Shown in pieces: positions 8,037 to 16,509 of a stretch of DNA of 20,469 nucleotides. Both the position numbers and the translations under genes were made by a program. The notes beneath the pieces are model-generated. The model had not been told where the DNA came from. It worked only from the letters and a program-made list of their open reading frames with translations, and did no database searches. Positions within the stretch are counted from its first letter, which is position 1, and each line of letters starts with the position of its first letter. Source of the stretch: JAVWIF01 sp036639635 (GTDB lineage: Bacteria; Bacillota_I; Bacilli_A; Erysipelotrichales; Erysipelotrichaceae); NCBI GenBank assembly GCA_036639635.1, contig JAVWIF010000028.1, positions 1 through 20,469 on the forward strand. Reading direction: 5' to 3'.

Positions 8037-8930
8037 CTACACTTCAATAGAATCACGTTGTGTGACTTTATTAATTGCCCATGATAAACCAAAGGATAGG
8101 ATAAAGACAACAGTTCCTATTGCCATGGCATATCCAAAGCTTGAATTATTATAAGCTTGTTGATACATATAACTTAATACCGTTTCACTTGCTCCATCAG
8201 GTCCTCCATTGGTCATAACTTTTACAAATAGGAAGGATAGATTGATTGTGGAAATCACAAAGAAAGTAAGTGTTGTTCGTATATTCTCCCAAATCATTGG
8301 TAAGGTAATGGAGAAGAATTGACGTACTTTCCCCGCCCCTTCTAAAGAAGCTGCTTCATATAAATGTTCTGGTATTGTTGACATACTCGCCATATACATG
8401 ACCATATAATATCCAATTGCTTGCCAAATCATAGCCCCCACAACCGCGTATAACACAATGCCTTGATCTCCTAAAAACTTAATCGTATCTCCACCCCCAT
8501 TGATAAGACTCAACATACTATTAATTAGTCCTGTCTTTGAAGGATCATATATCGCACTAAAGATAGATGAAATAACAACTACCGATAATATATTTGGAAT
8601 ATAGAATATGATTCGAAATAAGTTTTGTCCTTTTAATTTTTCTCTCACTAAAATTGAAGCAAATACAATTGCTAAACTCATCGTTATAATCGTCACAATT
8701 GCAATAATAAAGATGGTGTTTTGTAACGCTCTAATAAAATTCATATCTTGCATCAATAACGAGAAGTTATGAAACCCAACAAATGTCTTGTTTGCTGAAA
8801 TTCCACCCCACTTAAATGTCGACATGGTAAACACACTAATCGTAGGATAAATCATAAAAAGCGCAAATAATATAAACGCTGGTGTTAAACACCCAATTAA
8901 GAATAAGCGTTTTGATTTATGTCGATTCAT
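8037..8930 (-). CDS. Sugar ABC transporter permease, MalF/UgpA-like CUT1 type (first permease)
   Basis: The protein has 297 residues and six predicted helices. It starts with the basic segment MNRHKSKRLFLIGCLTPAF and ends WAINKVTQRDSIEV. The EAA loop EAASLEGAGKVRQFFSITLP near residue 190 is the ATPase contact. GGPDGASETVLSYMYQQAY is typical of this permease class. A binding site (AAAGGAG) precedes the ATG. The gene follows the binding-protein gene after 73 bases that hold a stable hairpin, a layout often used to make more binding protein than permease. Confidence 0.92.
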   Translation of the reverse strand: MNRHKSKRLFLIGCLTPAFILFALFMIYPTISVFTMSTFKWGGISANKTFVGFHNFSLLMQDMNFIRALQNTIFIIAIVTIITMSLAIVFASILVREKLKGQNLFRIIFYIPNILSVVVISSIFSAIYDPSKTGLINSMLSLINGGGDTIKFLGDQGIVLYAVVGAMIWQAIGYYMVMYMASMSTIPEHLYEAASLEGAGKVRQFFSITLPMIWENIRTTLTFFVISTINLSFLFVKVMTNGGPDGASETVLSYMYQQAYNNSSFGYAMAIGTVVFILSFGLSWAINKVTQRDSIEV

Positions 8931-8950
8931 TTCTTAGCTCCTTTCTTAGA

Positions 8951-8980
8951 AATAGCGATGGAATATTTTCCATCGCTATT
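8951..8980 (-). other. Intercistronic stem-loop between binding-protein and permease genes
   Basis: A perfect 13-bp inverted repeat (AATAGCGATGGAA / TTCCATCGCTATT) has a 4-nt loop. It starts 23 bases after the binding-protein stop. The minus strand continues TCTAAG rather than a T-run, so it is not a classical terminator. It is better read as an mRNA 3'-end stabiliser or processing hairpin that sets unequal expression. Confidence 0.75.
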
Positions 8981-9003
8981 ATCCCTTGTTCATTTATAAA
9001 GCT

Positions 9004-10335
9004 TTATTTGTTTGCGTCAGCGATTTTCTGAACAGCACTTACTGTATCATTATACCATTGATCAACTGTTTTTTCTTTATTAACTACAGAGTTTACTGTT
9101 GCATATAATACACCTTTATTAGCATCTGCTACGTTTACACCTTCAACGATGTTTTTCATAACTTTAAATCCTGCTGTATCGGCTTTTGCACCTTTGTCGT
9201 AAATTGTATAGAATAATTTGTTTTGGTCATCTTCTTTAATAAATTTTGAAGCGTTTTTCGTTGGCATTACGGCACCACCGTTTTCATAGAATAATTTTGT
9301 TGCTTCATCACTGTAAAGGAATGTAATGAATTTTTTAGCTAATTCTTTGTTTTTAGAATCTTTTGGAACAAATACTTGTTCTGTAAATGTTGTTGCATAA
9401 GCATCACCTTTAGCATCTACTTTTGGTAATGCACTGAATCCCCATTCGAATCCTTTAGCTCTTGGAGCATCTTTCATTTCTCCTGGTAACCAAGTTCCGT
9501 TTGGAATAAAGATTGCTTTGTCATCTAATACTAGTTGTTGGTTCTTTTTGAAGTTGTCTCCATTTGCATTAGCAACTGTTGTTCCTTCTGTGTATTCTGC
9601 TAATTTACCAACGATTTCAAATGCTTTTTTAACTTCTGGTAATTTCCAAGCAGCTACATCATAAGACATTAATTTTTCGTATGTTTCAGGTCCTACTGTT
9701 TCATTTAATAAAGCTGAGAAGAATGCATCAAAGTATCCAGTTGTTGGGTATGTGAATAAAGCAATACCTTCAGCTTTCGCTTTGTCTCCTAATGCCCACA
9801 TTTCATCCCAAGTTGTTGGAACTTCCCAACCCTTTGTTTTTAATAAGTTTGCATCATAGAATAATCCACAAGGTCCATAGTTAATTGGTGCTAAGTATAA
9901 TTTACCATCACCATAAGGTTTTGTATTAAATCCATTGACAACTCCAGGAATTAATTTATCTTTTACTAATGTATCTTCACCTAATACTTTTTGGTCTAGA
10001 ACACCACTAATATCCTCTAAGCTTTTTTCTGATACCATCGTATCAGTAAATCCACCTTCTGCTCCTACAGATAAGTAAATCAAGTCTGGTACTTTACCTG
10101 CTGTTACTTCACTACGTAATGTATCGGCGATTTTCTTTTCAAGACGAAGTTCAACTTTCGCTCCCTCTTTCTTTTCAAATGCTGCAACTACTTTTTTCCA
10201 TCCTTCTTGTTTGTAACCACCATCAAGTCCAGAAATCTTTAAAACTTTACTATCTGATTTTGATGTTGTACTACATCCGGCTAAAGCGCCCATTGCTAGT
10301 AAGGAGCAAAGCCCCAATGCTACCATCTTTTTCAT
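9004..10335 (-). CDS. Carbohydrate ABC transporter solute-binding lipoprotein
   Basis: The protein has 443 residues. A lipoprotein signal peptide ends in the lipobox LAGC with Cys21 as the lipidated residue. A serine/lysine-rich linker follows, then a family 1 extracellular binding-protein fold (VAAFEKKEGAKVELRL, LYLAPINYGPCGLFYDANLL, PTTWDEMWALGDKAK). It would capture the disaccharide outside the membrane and deliver it to the two permeases. First place in an operon ending with a GH112 phosphorylase suggests a galacto-N-biose/lacto-N-biose or related beta-galactoside ligand, as for the bifidobacterial GltA protein. Ligand identity is inferred from context, not from binding residues. AAGGAGG precedes the start, and a consensus promoter lies 37 bases upstream. 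Confidence 0.92.
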   Translation of the reverse strand: MKKMVALGLCSLLAMGALAGCSTTSKSDSKVLKISGLDGGYKQEGWKKVVAAFEKKEGAKVELRLEKKIADTLRSEVTAGKVPDLIYLSVGAEGGFTDTMVSEKSLEDISGVLDQKVLGEDTLVKDKLIPGVVNGFNTKPYGDGKLYLAPINYGPCGLFYDANLLKTKGWEVPTTWDEMWALGDKAKAEGIALFTYPTTGYFDAFFSALLNETVGPETYEKLMSYDVAAWKLPEVKKAFEIVGKLAEYTEGTTVANANGDNFKKNQQLVLDDKAIFIPNGTWLPGEMKDAPRAKGFEWGFSALPKVDAKGDAYATTFTEQVFVPKDSKNKELAKKFITFLYSDEATKLFYENGGAVMPTKNASKFIKEDDQNKLFYTIYDKGAKADTAGFKVMKNIVEGVNVADANKGVLYATVNSVVNKEKTVDQWYNDTVSAVQKIADANK

Positions 10336-10371
10336 TCAAATTCCTCCTTCATAGAAATTTATCATAGTCAC

Positions 10372-10400
10372 AGTATAAGGGAATATAAAAGCGGTTACAA
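10372..10400 (-). promoter_or_regulatory. Promoter of the galactoside import/phosphorolysis operon
   Basis: On the minus strand there is a TTGTAA -35 box (10400-10395), a 17-bp spacer and a TATACT -10 box (10377-10372). The direct repeats at 10407-10441 lie immediately upstream, where an AraC-type activator would bind. Confidence 0.7.
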
Positions 10401-10406
10401 GTTATT

Positions 10407-10441
10407 TATTGCTATTTCTTTTATATATATTGCTTTCTTTT
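10407..10441. promoter_or_regulatory. Candidate AraC-type operator: 21-bp-phased direct repeats
   Basis: TATTGCT occurs twice, at 10407-10413 and 10428-10434, exactly 21 bp apart (two helical turns). Each copy is followed by a similar pyrimidine tract: ATTTCTTTT after the first, TTCTTTT after the second. The pair sits just upstream of the operon -35 box and overlaps the -35 region of the divergent regulator gene. This geometry fits an AraC-family activator that also represses itself. The binding role is inferred. Confidence 0.45.
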
Positions 10442-10458
10442 GTTTTTTGCAATATACT
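10430..10458 (+). promoter_or_regulatory. Promoter of the AraC-family regulator
   Basis: On the plus strand there is a TTGCTT -35 (10430-10435), a 17-bp spacer and a TATACT -10 (10453-10458), 32 bases before the chosen start codon. The -35 lies inside the second direct repeat. Confidence 0.5.
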
Positions 10459-10489
10459 TAAATTATGCATATATAGCAGAGGAGCCCCC

Positions 10490-11305
10490 ATGCAAAACAC
10501 AAACTTAAAAATGTATAAAAAGTTACTTTATGTAACCCATAGTCGCTATGATAGCAATTGGCATTCCACACCCCATACCCATGGGTTTACAGAGCTGTTC
10601 TATGTAATTAAAGGTTCTGGTCAATTCTTTATCCAAGACACATTCCTTAACATTAAAGAAGATGATTTGATTATTATTAATCCCCTTGTTTTACATACTG
10701 AAACTAGTAAAGATGAACAACCGTTAGAATATATGGTATTAGGAATAGAAGGTCTTTCTTTTATTAACGAAAAAAACAATACCTTACAAAATGATTATAG
10801 TATTCATAATTATTACAACTACAAACATGAAATCTTGTTTTATCTTAAATCATTACTATCTGAAATCAAGAATAAAGAGGAACATAGTGAAACTATGCTG
10901 CAAGACTTGCTAGAGATTTTGATTATTAATATGATTCGTCGTACCAATACTTCATTAGAAGTAACAACTACTAAAAAGAACGATAAAAAAGAATGTATCC
11001 TAATTGAAAATTATATTAACGAACATTTTAAAGAAGAAATTAATCTAGAAAAGTTGAGTGACATTACCTATATGAACAAGTTTTACCTAGTTCATGCCTT
11101 CAAAAAGTACAAAGGGATTTCTCCTATTAATTACTTACTTGAGCGTCGTATTTGTGAAGCGAAAGTGTTATTAGAAACTACGAACTTACGGAGTAAAGAT
11201 ATAGCTAGTATTTTAGGCTTTTCTTCTCAATCCTATTTCACCCAAGCATTTAAGCGGCAAACACTATGTTCTCCACAACAATATCGAAAAGCATTAAATG
11301 TATAA
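10490..11305 (+). CDS. AraC-family transcriptional regulator with N-terminal cupin sensor domain
   Basis: The protein has 271 residues. The N-terminal cupin domain (HTHGFTELFYVIKGSGQFFI, about 29-48, then EDDLIIINPLVLHTE) is the usual sugar-sensing pocket. The C-terminal 100 residues carry the AraC double helix-turn-helix: the first around 187-207 (LEKLSDITYMNKFYLVHAFK), the second around 235-257 (SKDIASILGFSSQSYFTQAF). I start at 10490 because AGAGGAG sits 5 bases upstream. The longer frame from 10409 would begin before the promoter -10 and adds an unrelated hydrophobic stretch. Divergent placement 154 bases from the binding-protein gene makes it the likely local activator of the galactoside operon, with the imported sugar or a derivative as inducer. 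Confidence 0.9.
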   Translation: MQNTNLKMYKKLLYVTHSRYDSNWHSTPHTHGFTELFYVIKGSGQFFIQDTFLNIKEDDLIIINPLVLHTETSKDEQPLEYMVLGIEGLSFINEKNNTLQNDYSIHNYYNYKHEILFYLKSLLSEIKNKEEHSETMLQDLLEILIINMIRRTNTSLEVTTTKKNDKKECILIENYINEHFKEEINLEKLSDITYMNKFYLVHAFKKYKGISPINYLLERRICEAKVLLETTNLRSKDIASILGFSSQSYFTQAFKRQTLCSPQQYRKALNV

Positions 11306-11309
11306 TGCT

Positions 11310-11345
11310 GAAAAGCCACAACCCTTGTTAGGATTGTGGCTTTTC
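11310..11345. terminator. Bidirectional terminator between araC-type gene and DUF1836 gene
   Basis: A 12-bp perfect stem (GAAAAGCCACAA at 11310-11321 / TTGTGGCTTTTC at 11334-11345) has a 12-nt loop. T-stretches of only four bases follow the stem on both strands. It serves convergent genes on both sides. The last four sense codons of the minus-strand DUF1836 gene lie inside the stem and loop. Confidence 0.8.
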
Positions 11346-11861
11346 ACTCTCTTGTATTGCTTCATGTAAATCTAATTCATAACGCACGTATACAGTATAA
11401 GCAATCGATTGAATTGTATTACGTATCAAATCAACGACTAAACTACCTTCATCTTCACTTGGCACATGATGCACCTTTTTATGTTGAAATATACACTTTA
11501 AACAGCTCTCTAACTCTGCACAAAAATAGTTGTATGCTTGTTCAATTGGATATTGATTGATTTGAACACGAATTAAGCCACTGATTTCTTCCATTCGATA
11601 AACTGTTTTCAAAATACAAACAACGATTAAATAAGCAACATGACTGCGTGTGTATTTTTTCTTAACTGGAGGTGTCACAATTCCATTTTTTACATAGTTA
11701 TTAATCATGGTACTTGTCACTATTTTATCTTGTCCGTTTGTTTTGAACGGTTTTAAATACTCGTTTAAAAGTGTTACTACCTGATCCATATATAATTCCA
11801 TATCTGGTAGTTGTTCCCAACGTGGGCACTGAAACAATGGTATTTCTTTATTCTTTATCAT
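11328..11861 (-). CDS. DUF1836 domain protein, MerR-like helical regulator
   Basis: The protein has 177 residues and no signal peptide or membrane segment. The core TSTMINNYVKNGIVTPPVKK then YTRSHVAYLIVVCILK (about residues 49-87) is the hallmark of the DUF1836 family of Firmicutes. Its N-terminal part resembles a MerR-type winged helix and is generally assumed to bind DNA. Targets are unknown. It is transcribed separately from the Kdp operon upstream of it: a promoter (11878-11906) lies in the 103-base gap. The short leader carries AGGTGA before the ATG. Its stop codon lies inside the shared terminator hairpin. Confidence 0.8.
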   Translation of the reverse strand: MIKNKEIPLFQCPRWEQLPDMELYMDQVVTLLNEYLKPFKTNGQDKIVTSTMINNYVKNGIVTPPVKKKYTRSHVAYLIVVCILKTVYRMEEISGLIRVQINQYPIEQAYNYFCAELESCLKCIFQHKKVHHVPSEDEGSLVVDLIRNTIQSIAYTVYVRYELDLHEAIQESEKPQS

Positions 11862-11877
11862 GCTATCACCTATTGGT

Positions 11878-11906
11878 ATCCTAACATTATATCAATGCTT
11901 TGTCAA
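11878..11906 (-). promoter_or_regulatory. Promoter of the DUF1836 gene
   Basis: On the minus strand there is a perfect TTGACA -35 (11906-11901), a 17-bp spacer and a TAGGAT -10 (11883-11878). Inside the spacer sits TGATATAAT, an extended -10 that could serve as an alternative start. With the first choice the leader is only about 10 bases, just enough for the AGGTGA binding site. Confidence 0.6.
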
Positions 11907-11964
11907 CTCATTAATATTACTAGAACATATATTATCAATAACTAAATGATACGAATATACTACG

Positions 11965-12591
11965 CTACTTAATCAACCCAATTAATTTTGCTATTTCTAA
12001 ATTACAACCTAAAACATTTACTGTTGTTTCACCAAAGATACCAAGTAATTTTTCACTAGTATTACTTTTAATAATCGCATTTAGTTTTGCTTCACTTAGT
12101 CCACTTGCTTGTGCTATAGCACTTACTTGAACACTTGCACTAGCTGGCGATATATGAGGGTCTAAGCCAGAACTTGATGCACTTAATAAGTCTGTTGGTA
12201 TTTCACTTTTATGAATCTTTGGATTGGCTTTTAAAAATGCTTCTATATCTTTTTCTACACGTTTGGCAAGTTCTGGGTTTGTTGGTGCATAGTTATTAGA
12301 TCCACTTGCAATACCTGCATAAGTTCCCTCTTCTTTTTCCTGTTTCGTATACGTATTATAATGATAGGCACTTGGACGACATTTAAATAAACGTGCATCA
12401 CTAAAGTCTTGTCCAACAATACTTGATCCAATCGCTTTTCCATTCGCTTTTATAATAGAACCATTTGCTTTATCATGGAAAAGGACTTGCGAAAAAGTTG
12501 TTAATGCTAAAGGATAAACAAGTCCACAGAGTAATAACATACCAATTGAAAAAAAACATGCACTACGTAATGTCTTTAAATATTTTTTCAT
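11965..12591 (-). CDS. kdpC: Potassium-transporting ATPase subunit KdpC
   Basis: The protein has 208 residues, close to the family norm (~190-200). It has one N-terminal transmembrane helix (about 11-32), then a periplasm-side domain with the conserved segments GSSIVGQDFSDARLFKCRPS, ASGSNNYAPTNP and SGLDPHISPASASVQ. KdpC assists high-affinity K+ uptake by the KdpFABC complex. The start, 12 bases behind kdpB, has AAAGGA before it. It is the last kdp gene; no convincing terminator was found after it. Confidence 0.95.
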   Translation of the reverse strand: MKKYLKTLRSACFFSIGMLLLCGLVYPLALTTFSQVLFHDKANGSIIKANGKAIGSSIVGQDFSDARLFKCRPSAYHYNTYTKQEKEEGTYAGIASGSNNYAPTNPELAKRVEKDIEAFLKANPKIHKSEIPTDLLSASSSGLDPHISPASASVQVSAIAQASGLSEAKLNAIIKSNTSEKLLGIFGETTVNVLGCNLEIAKLIGLIK

Positions 12592-12603
12592 AATGTTTCC
12601 TTT

Positions 12604-14667
12604 CTAAAATCCAAGCATTGCCAATAAAGGCGCAATTAGGATATCAATTATTTTAATTCCGATAAAAGGACAGATAATACCACCTAATCCATAGATCATC
12701 ATATTTCTTCCTAGCATCTTACTAGCACTCATTGGTCTATATTTTACACCACGCATAGCAAGTGGTATTAAGCAAGGAATAATCAAAGCATTAAAGATAA
12801 GTGCGGATATAATTGCCGTATAAGGTGTTGCTAGTTGCATAATGTTTAAGATGTTCATTTGTGGTATTGCTACACTAAACATCGCTGGTATAATTGCAAA
12901 ATACTTTGCTATATCATTGGCAATACTAAAGGTTGTAAGTGATCCTCTCGTAATTAATAATTGTTTTCCTATTTCTACAACTTCTAATATTTTGGTTGGG
13001 TCGCTATCTAAATCGACCATATTGGCTGCTTCCTTTGCTGAACTTGTTCCACTATTCATAGCAAGACCAATATCAGCTTGTGCAAGCGCAGGTGCATCAT
13101 TGGTACCATCGCCACTCATGGCGACAATTTTACCTTGTGCTTGTTCTTTTTTAATAGCTTCAATTTTATCTTCAGGTTTACATTGAGCAATATAGCCATC
13201 CACCCCTGCTTCTGCAGCAATCGTTGCTGCAGTTAGTGGATTATCTCCTGTACACATAATTGTTTTAATACCAATCTCACGTAAACGAGCAAAGCGCTCT
13301 ACAAGCCCTGGTTTTACTGTATCTTTTAAATAGATAACTCCATATATTACATTACCTGCACACACTACAAGTGGTGTACCACCTAGCTTACTAACTTCAT
13401 TTACACGTTCTTCTAAATCAGATGGGATATGTCCTTTCAAGCCCTTAACATAGCTCACAATCGCATCACTAGCTCCTTTTCGAATAACTTGTGAAGTTTC
13501 TAAAATATCAATGCCACTCATTCTAGTTTGTGCACTAAATTCAATGAATTCACAGGCACCTAAAGATTGTTGTTCTATTACAACATCAGCTTTTCTAGCC
13601 AATTCAACAATCGACTTTCCCTCTGGCGTATCATCTTTTAATGAACTAAGTAATGCATATTTAATCAAATCTTCTTCAAGAATTCCTTGTACGTGAATAA
13701 AACTTGCTGCTAAGCGATTTCCATACGTAATGGTTCCTGTCTTATCAAGAATCATCGTATCTACATCTCCACACGCTTCTACTGCTTTTCCAGACATGGC
13801 AATTACATTAAAGCGTGTCACTCGATCCATACCCGCAATTCCTATAGCACTTAATAATCCTCCAATCGTCGTTGGTATCAAACATACACTAAGTGCTACA
13901 AGAGTTGATATAGCAATATCTACACCTGTATAATTAGCCATTGGATATAAGGTAACAATGACAATCAAGAAAATAATAGTCAAACAAACAAGTAATGTAT
14001 TTAATGCGATTTCATTAGGTGTTTTTTGACGTGTAGCGCCTTCTACCAAAGCTATCATTTTATCTAAAAACGATTGACCTGGCTCACTCGTAATGCGAAT
14101 TTTAATCCAATCTGATACAACAGTAGTACCCCCTGTTACACTTGCAAAATCTCCTCCACTCTCTTTGAGTACAGGTGCTGATTCTCCAGTGATTGCTGAC
14201 TCATCAATAGAAGCAATCCCTTCGATAATTTCTCCATCATTAGGTATTAATTCGCCTACTTTTACAAGGACGATATCGCCCTTTTTTAATTCATTAGCAG
14301 AAATCATTGTTTCATTTCCACTTTCATCTAGTAGTCTAGCTAATGTATCCTTTTTTGTTTTCTTTAAAGAAGCTGCTTGGGCTTTTCCTCGCCCTTCAGC
14401 AACACTTTCCGCAAAGTTTGCGAATAGGATTGTTAACAATAAGATGCTAGCAACTATGCCATTATAAATTCTTAGATTATTTCCGCTATCTCCAAATACA
14501 TGAGGAAATACTATTAGTACAAAGGAGATAAAGAATCCTATTTCTACAACAAACATCACTGGATTTTTCATCATATAACGAGGATTTAATTTAACAACAC
14601 TCCCACGCAATGAGGATGCCAATATCTCTTTGGTTATAAATTTACTTTTCTGTTCTTTTCTACTCAT
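12604..14667 (-). CDS. kdpB: Potassium-transporting P-type ATPase catalytic subunit KdpB
   Basis: The protein has 687 residues, full length. It carries the A-domain loop TGES (160-163), whose Ser163 corresponds to the inhibitory phosphorylation site Ser162 of E. coli KdpB. The membrane motif CLIPTTIGG lies at 262-270. The phosphorylation motif DKTGT has Asp308 as the acceptor. The P-domain hinge is GDGTNDAPAL. It hydrolyses ATP to drive K+ translocation through KdpA/KdpB at low external potassium. The binding site TAGGAGG overlaps the kdpA stop codon, 13 bases before the ATG, indicating coupled translation. All catalytic motifs appear intact. Confidence 0.97.
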   Translation of the reverse strand: MSRKEQKSKFITKEILASSLRGSVVKLNPRYMMKNPVMFVVEIGFFISFVLIVFPHVFGDSGNNLRIYNGIVASILLLTILFANFAESVAEGRGKAQAASLKKTKKDTLARLLDESGNETMISANELKKGDIVLVKVGELIPNDGEIIEGIASIDESAITGESAPVLKESGGDFASVTGGTTVVSDWIKIRITSEPGQSFLDKMIALVEGATRQKTPNEIALNTLLVCLTIIFLIVIVTLYPMANYTGVDIAISTLVALSVCLIPTTIGGLLSAIGIAGMDRVTRFNVIAMSGKAVEACGDVDTMILDKTGTITYGNRLAASFIHVQGILEEDLIKYALLSSLKDDTPEGKSIVELARKADVVIEQQSLGACEFIEFSAQTRMSGIDILETSQVIRKGASDAIVSYVKGLKGHIPSDLEERVNEVSKLGGTPLVVCAGNVIYGVIYLKDTVKPGLVERFARLREIGIKTIMCTGDNPLTAATIAAEAGVDGYIAQCKPEDKIEAIKKEQAQGKIVAMSGDGTNDAPALAQADIGLAMNSGTSSAKEAANMVDLDSDPTKILEVVEIGKQLLITRGSLTTFSIANDIAKYFAIIPAMFSVAIPQMNILNIMQLATPYTAIISALIFNALIIPCLIPLAMRGVKYRPMSASKMLGRNMMIYGLGGIICPFIGIKIIDILIAPLLAMLGF

Positions 14668-14680
14668 ATCACGTTTCCTC

Positions 14681-16390
14681 CTATGTCCACAATGTTAGAT
14701 GTTCTGCAATAGGTCCGAGTGCTAAAGCTGGTAAAAATGTTAAGGCCGCAATAATGATAACAACCATAACAAGCGTCAAACTAAATGTCATCGTATCGGT
14801 TTTTAAAGTACCGATTGTTTCATTAACATAATGTTTCTTTAGTAAGGAATGCGCAACTGCCAATTGAATAACAATCGCGATATATCTTCCAAAAAACATC
14901 ACTAGTCCACAAGTTATATTCCAAAAAGCATTGTTATCTAGTAGCCCTTCAAATCCTGAACCATTGTTGGCAGCTGATGATGAAAATTCATATAGTACTT
15001 GGCTCAATCCATGAAAGGATGGATTTGTAATAGCGTCTAATCCTCCATTACACACTAGTGCTAAAGCACTAAAGCCCAAGATTAATAAAGGATGCACAAT
15101 AATACTTAAGGCAATAAGTTTCATTTCTTTGCCTTCTATTTTTTTACCTAAATACTCTGGTGTTCGTCCTATCATTAATCCACAAATAAAGACGGCTAAC
15201 ATCGCATAAATCAACATGTTCATAAGTCCTACTCCAGCGCCTCCAAAGACCACATTTAACATCATTAGCAGTAAGGGAACGCAGCCTCCTAAAGGAGTTA
15301 GTGTATCATGCATATTGTTTACACTTCCTGTTGTAAATGAAGTCGTAATTGTTGTAAACAAAGAAGATTGGGCAACTCCAAAGCGCATTTCTTTGCCTTC
15401 CATACTTCCCATACTTTGTGAAATACCTAACTCTTTTAAGATTGGATTTCCTTGTAATTCAGCGTAATAACATACGCCTAATCCTATAAGAAATAAGATA
15501 GACATCGCAATAAAAATCGTTCTTCCTTGTGATCCAAAGACTACTTGCTTAACATGGTTACTTTTTTCTTGTACCTTTTCATGTACCATACGACCAAACA
15601 CAATCACACAAGAAGCTGGGATCATCATCATTAATAACATTTCCGCAATATTAGAAAGAATGGTTGGATTCTCTAATGGTGTTGATGAATTCGCTCCTAG
15701 AAAGCCTCCTCCATTCGTTCCTAAATGTTTAATTGATTCAAGAGCCGCAATCGGTCCTTGCGCAATATCTTGAAATTTTCCTTCGATTGTTTCAACACTA
15801 ATATTTCCCTGTAATGTTTGTGGTACTCCTTGTGATACAAGAAACAATCCAGCAAAGAAAGATATTGGCAATAAAATACGGGTAATACAACGTGTCATAT
15901 CCACATAATAGTTTCCTAATTCTTTGCCACATAAGCCTCTAATCATTGCCATACAAGCACTGTAACCTGTAGCAGCTGATGTAAACATCATAAAGATAAT
16001 AACAAGCATTTGCGATAAATAGGAAAGTTGTGACTCTCCTGCATAATGCTGTAAGTTCGTATTGGTCATAAACGAAATAATTGTATTATACGATAAGGTC
16101 TGTTCCATTCCTGTTACACCATTTGGATTAAATAATCCAATGGACTGTAATCGTACAATAAAATAACCTACAAAAACCATCACTCCATTTACAAGTAATA
16201 AAGTTGCAACGTATTTTTTAAAACTCATGTTGCTTTTATCAATTCGTAAAACTTTATATAATAAGTTATCAACGCGATCAAACAATGGATCGCCAAACGT
16301 CTTTTTATTTGTTGCGACATGATACGTATAATTCCCCATAGGAATTACAAATATCAAAAACAGAACGAATACACATACTATTTGGACCAT
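14681..16390 (-). CDS. kdpA: Potassium-transporting ATPase channel-like subunit KdpA
   Basis: The protein has 569 residues and about ten transmembrane helices. It is related to K+ channels and SKT transporters and forms the selectivity filter of the Kdp pump. Four pore-loop segments are visible: TNTNLQ (109-114), TNGGGF (225-230), TTGSVNNMHD (353-362) and ANNGSGF near 475. All are intact. The ATG at 16390 follows kdpF by 20 bases and has GGGAAGGGAAG upstream. Confidence 0.96.
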   Translation of the reverse strand: MVQIVCVFVLFLIFVIPMGNYTYHVATNKKTFGDPLFDRVDNLLYKVLRIDKSNMSFKKYVATLLLVNGVMVFVGYFIVRLQSIGLFNPNGVTGMEQTLSYNTIISFMTNTNLQHYAGESQLSYLSQMLVIIFMMFTSAATGYSACMAMIRGLCGKELGNYYVDMTRCITRILLPISFFAGLFLVSQGVPQTLQGNISVETIEGKFQDIAQGPIAALESIKHLGTNGGGFLGANSSTPLENPTILSNIAEMLLMMMIPASCVIVFGRMVHEKVQEKSNHVKQVVFGSQGRTIFIAMSILFLIGLGVCYYAELQGNPILKELGISQSMGSMEGKEMRFGVAQSSLFTTITTSFTTGSVNNMHDTLTPLGGCVPLLLMMLNVVFGGAGVGLMNMLIYAMLAVFICGLMIGRTPEYLGKKIEGKEMKLIALSIIVHPLLILGFSALALVCNGGLDAITNPSFHGLSQVLYEFSSSAANNGSGFEGLLDNNAFWNITCGLVMFFGRYIAIVIQLAVAHSLLKKHYVNETIGTLKTDTMTFSLTLVMVVIIIAALTFLPALALGPIAEHLTLWT

Positions 16391-16410
16391 CTTTTTCTAC
16401 TTCCCTTCCC

Positions 16411-16488
16411 TTAAAATTTCTCTGGATTAAGTAAGGCATATACGAGATATACCATTACAGCTAAAATCAATATTCCTAACAACCACAT
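16411..16488 (-). CDS. kdpF: Potassium-transporting ATPase small subunit KdpF
   Basis: This 25-residue peptide is read directly from the minus strand: MWLLGILILAV, then MVYLVYALLNPEKF. It has one transmembrane helix and the characteristic KdpF ending Y-A-L-x-x-P-E-K-F (E. coli KdpF ends YALINAEAF). A strong binding site (GGGAGG) lies 8 bases before the ATG. It lies immediately ahead of kdpA, as in other kdpFABC operons, and would stabilise the complex at the lipid interface. Confidence 0.92.
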   Translation of the reverse strand: MWLLGILILAVMVYLVYALLNPEKF

Positions 16489-16509
16489 TGTTTTGTCCTC
16501 CCTTTATTT

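Noticed and set aside
8027..8110. Extended N-terminus of the second permease (28 extra residues)
   Set aside because: It overlaps the first permease, lacks a binding site and is unlike permease N-termini; the ATG at 8026 has AGGAGA upstream.
12255..12443. 62-codon minus-strand frame inside kdpC
   Set aside because: It is an out-of-frame reading of kdpC with no binding site.
14093..14467. 124-codon plus-strand frame within kdpB
   Set aside because: It is a mirror reading of the conserved A-domain coding region of kdpB, without a binding site or recognisable family.
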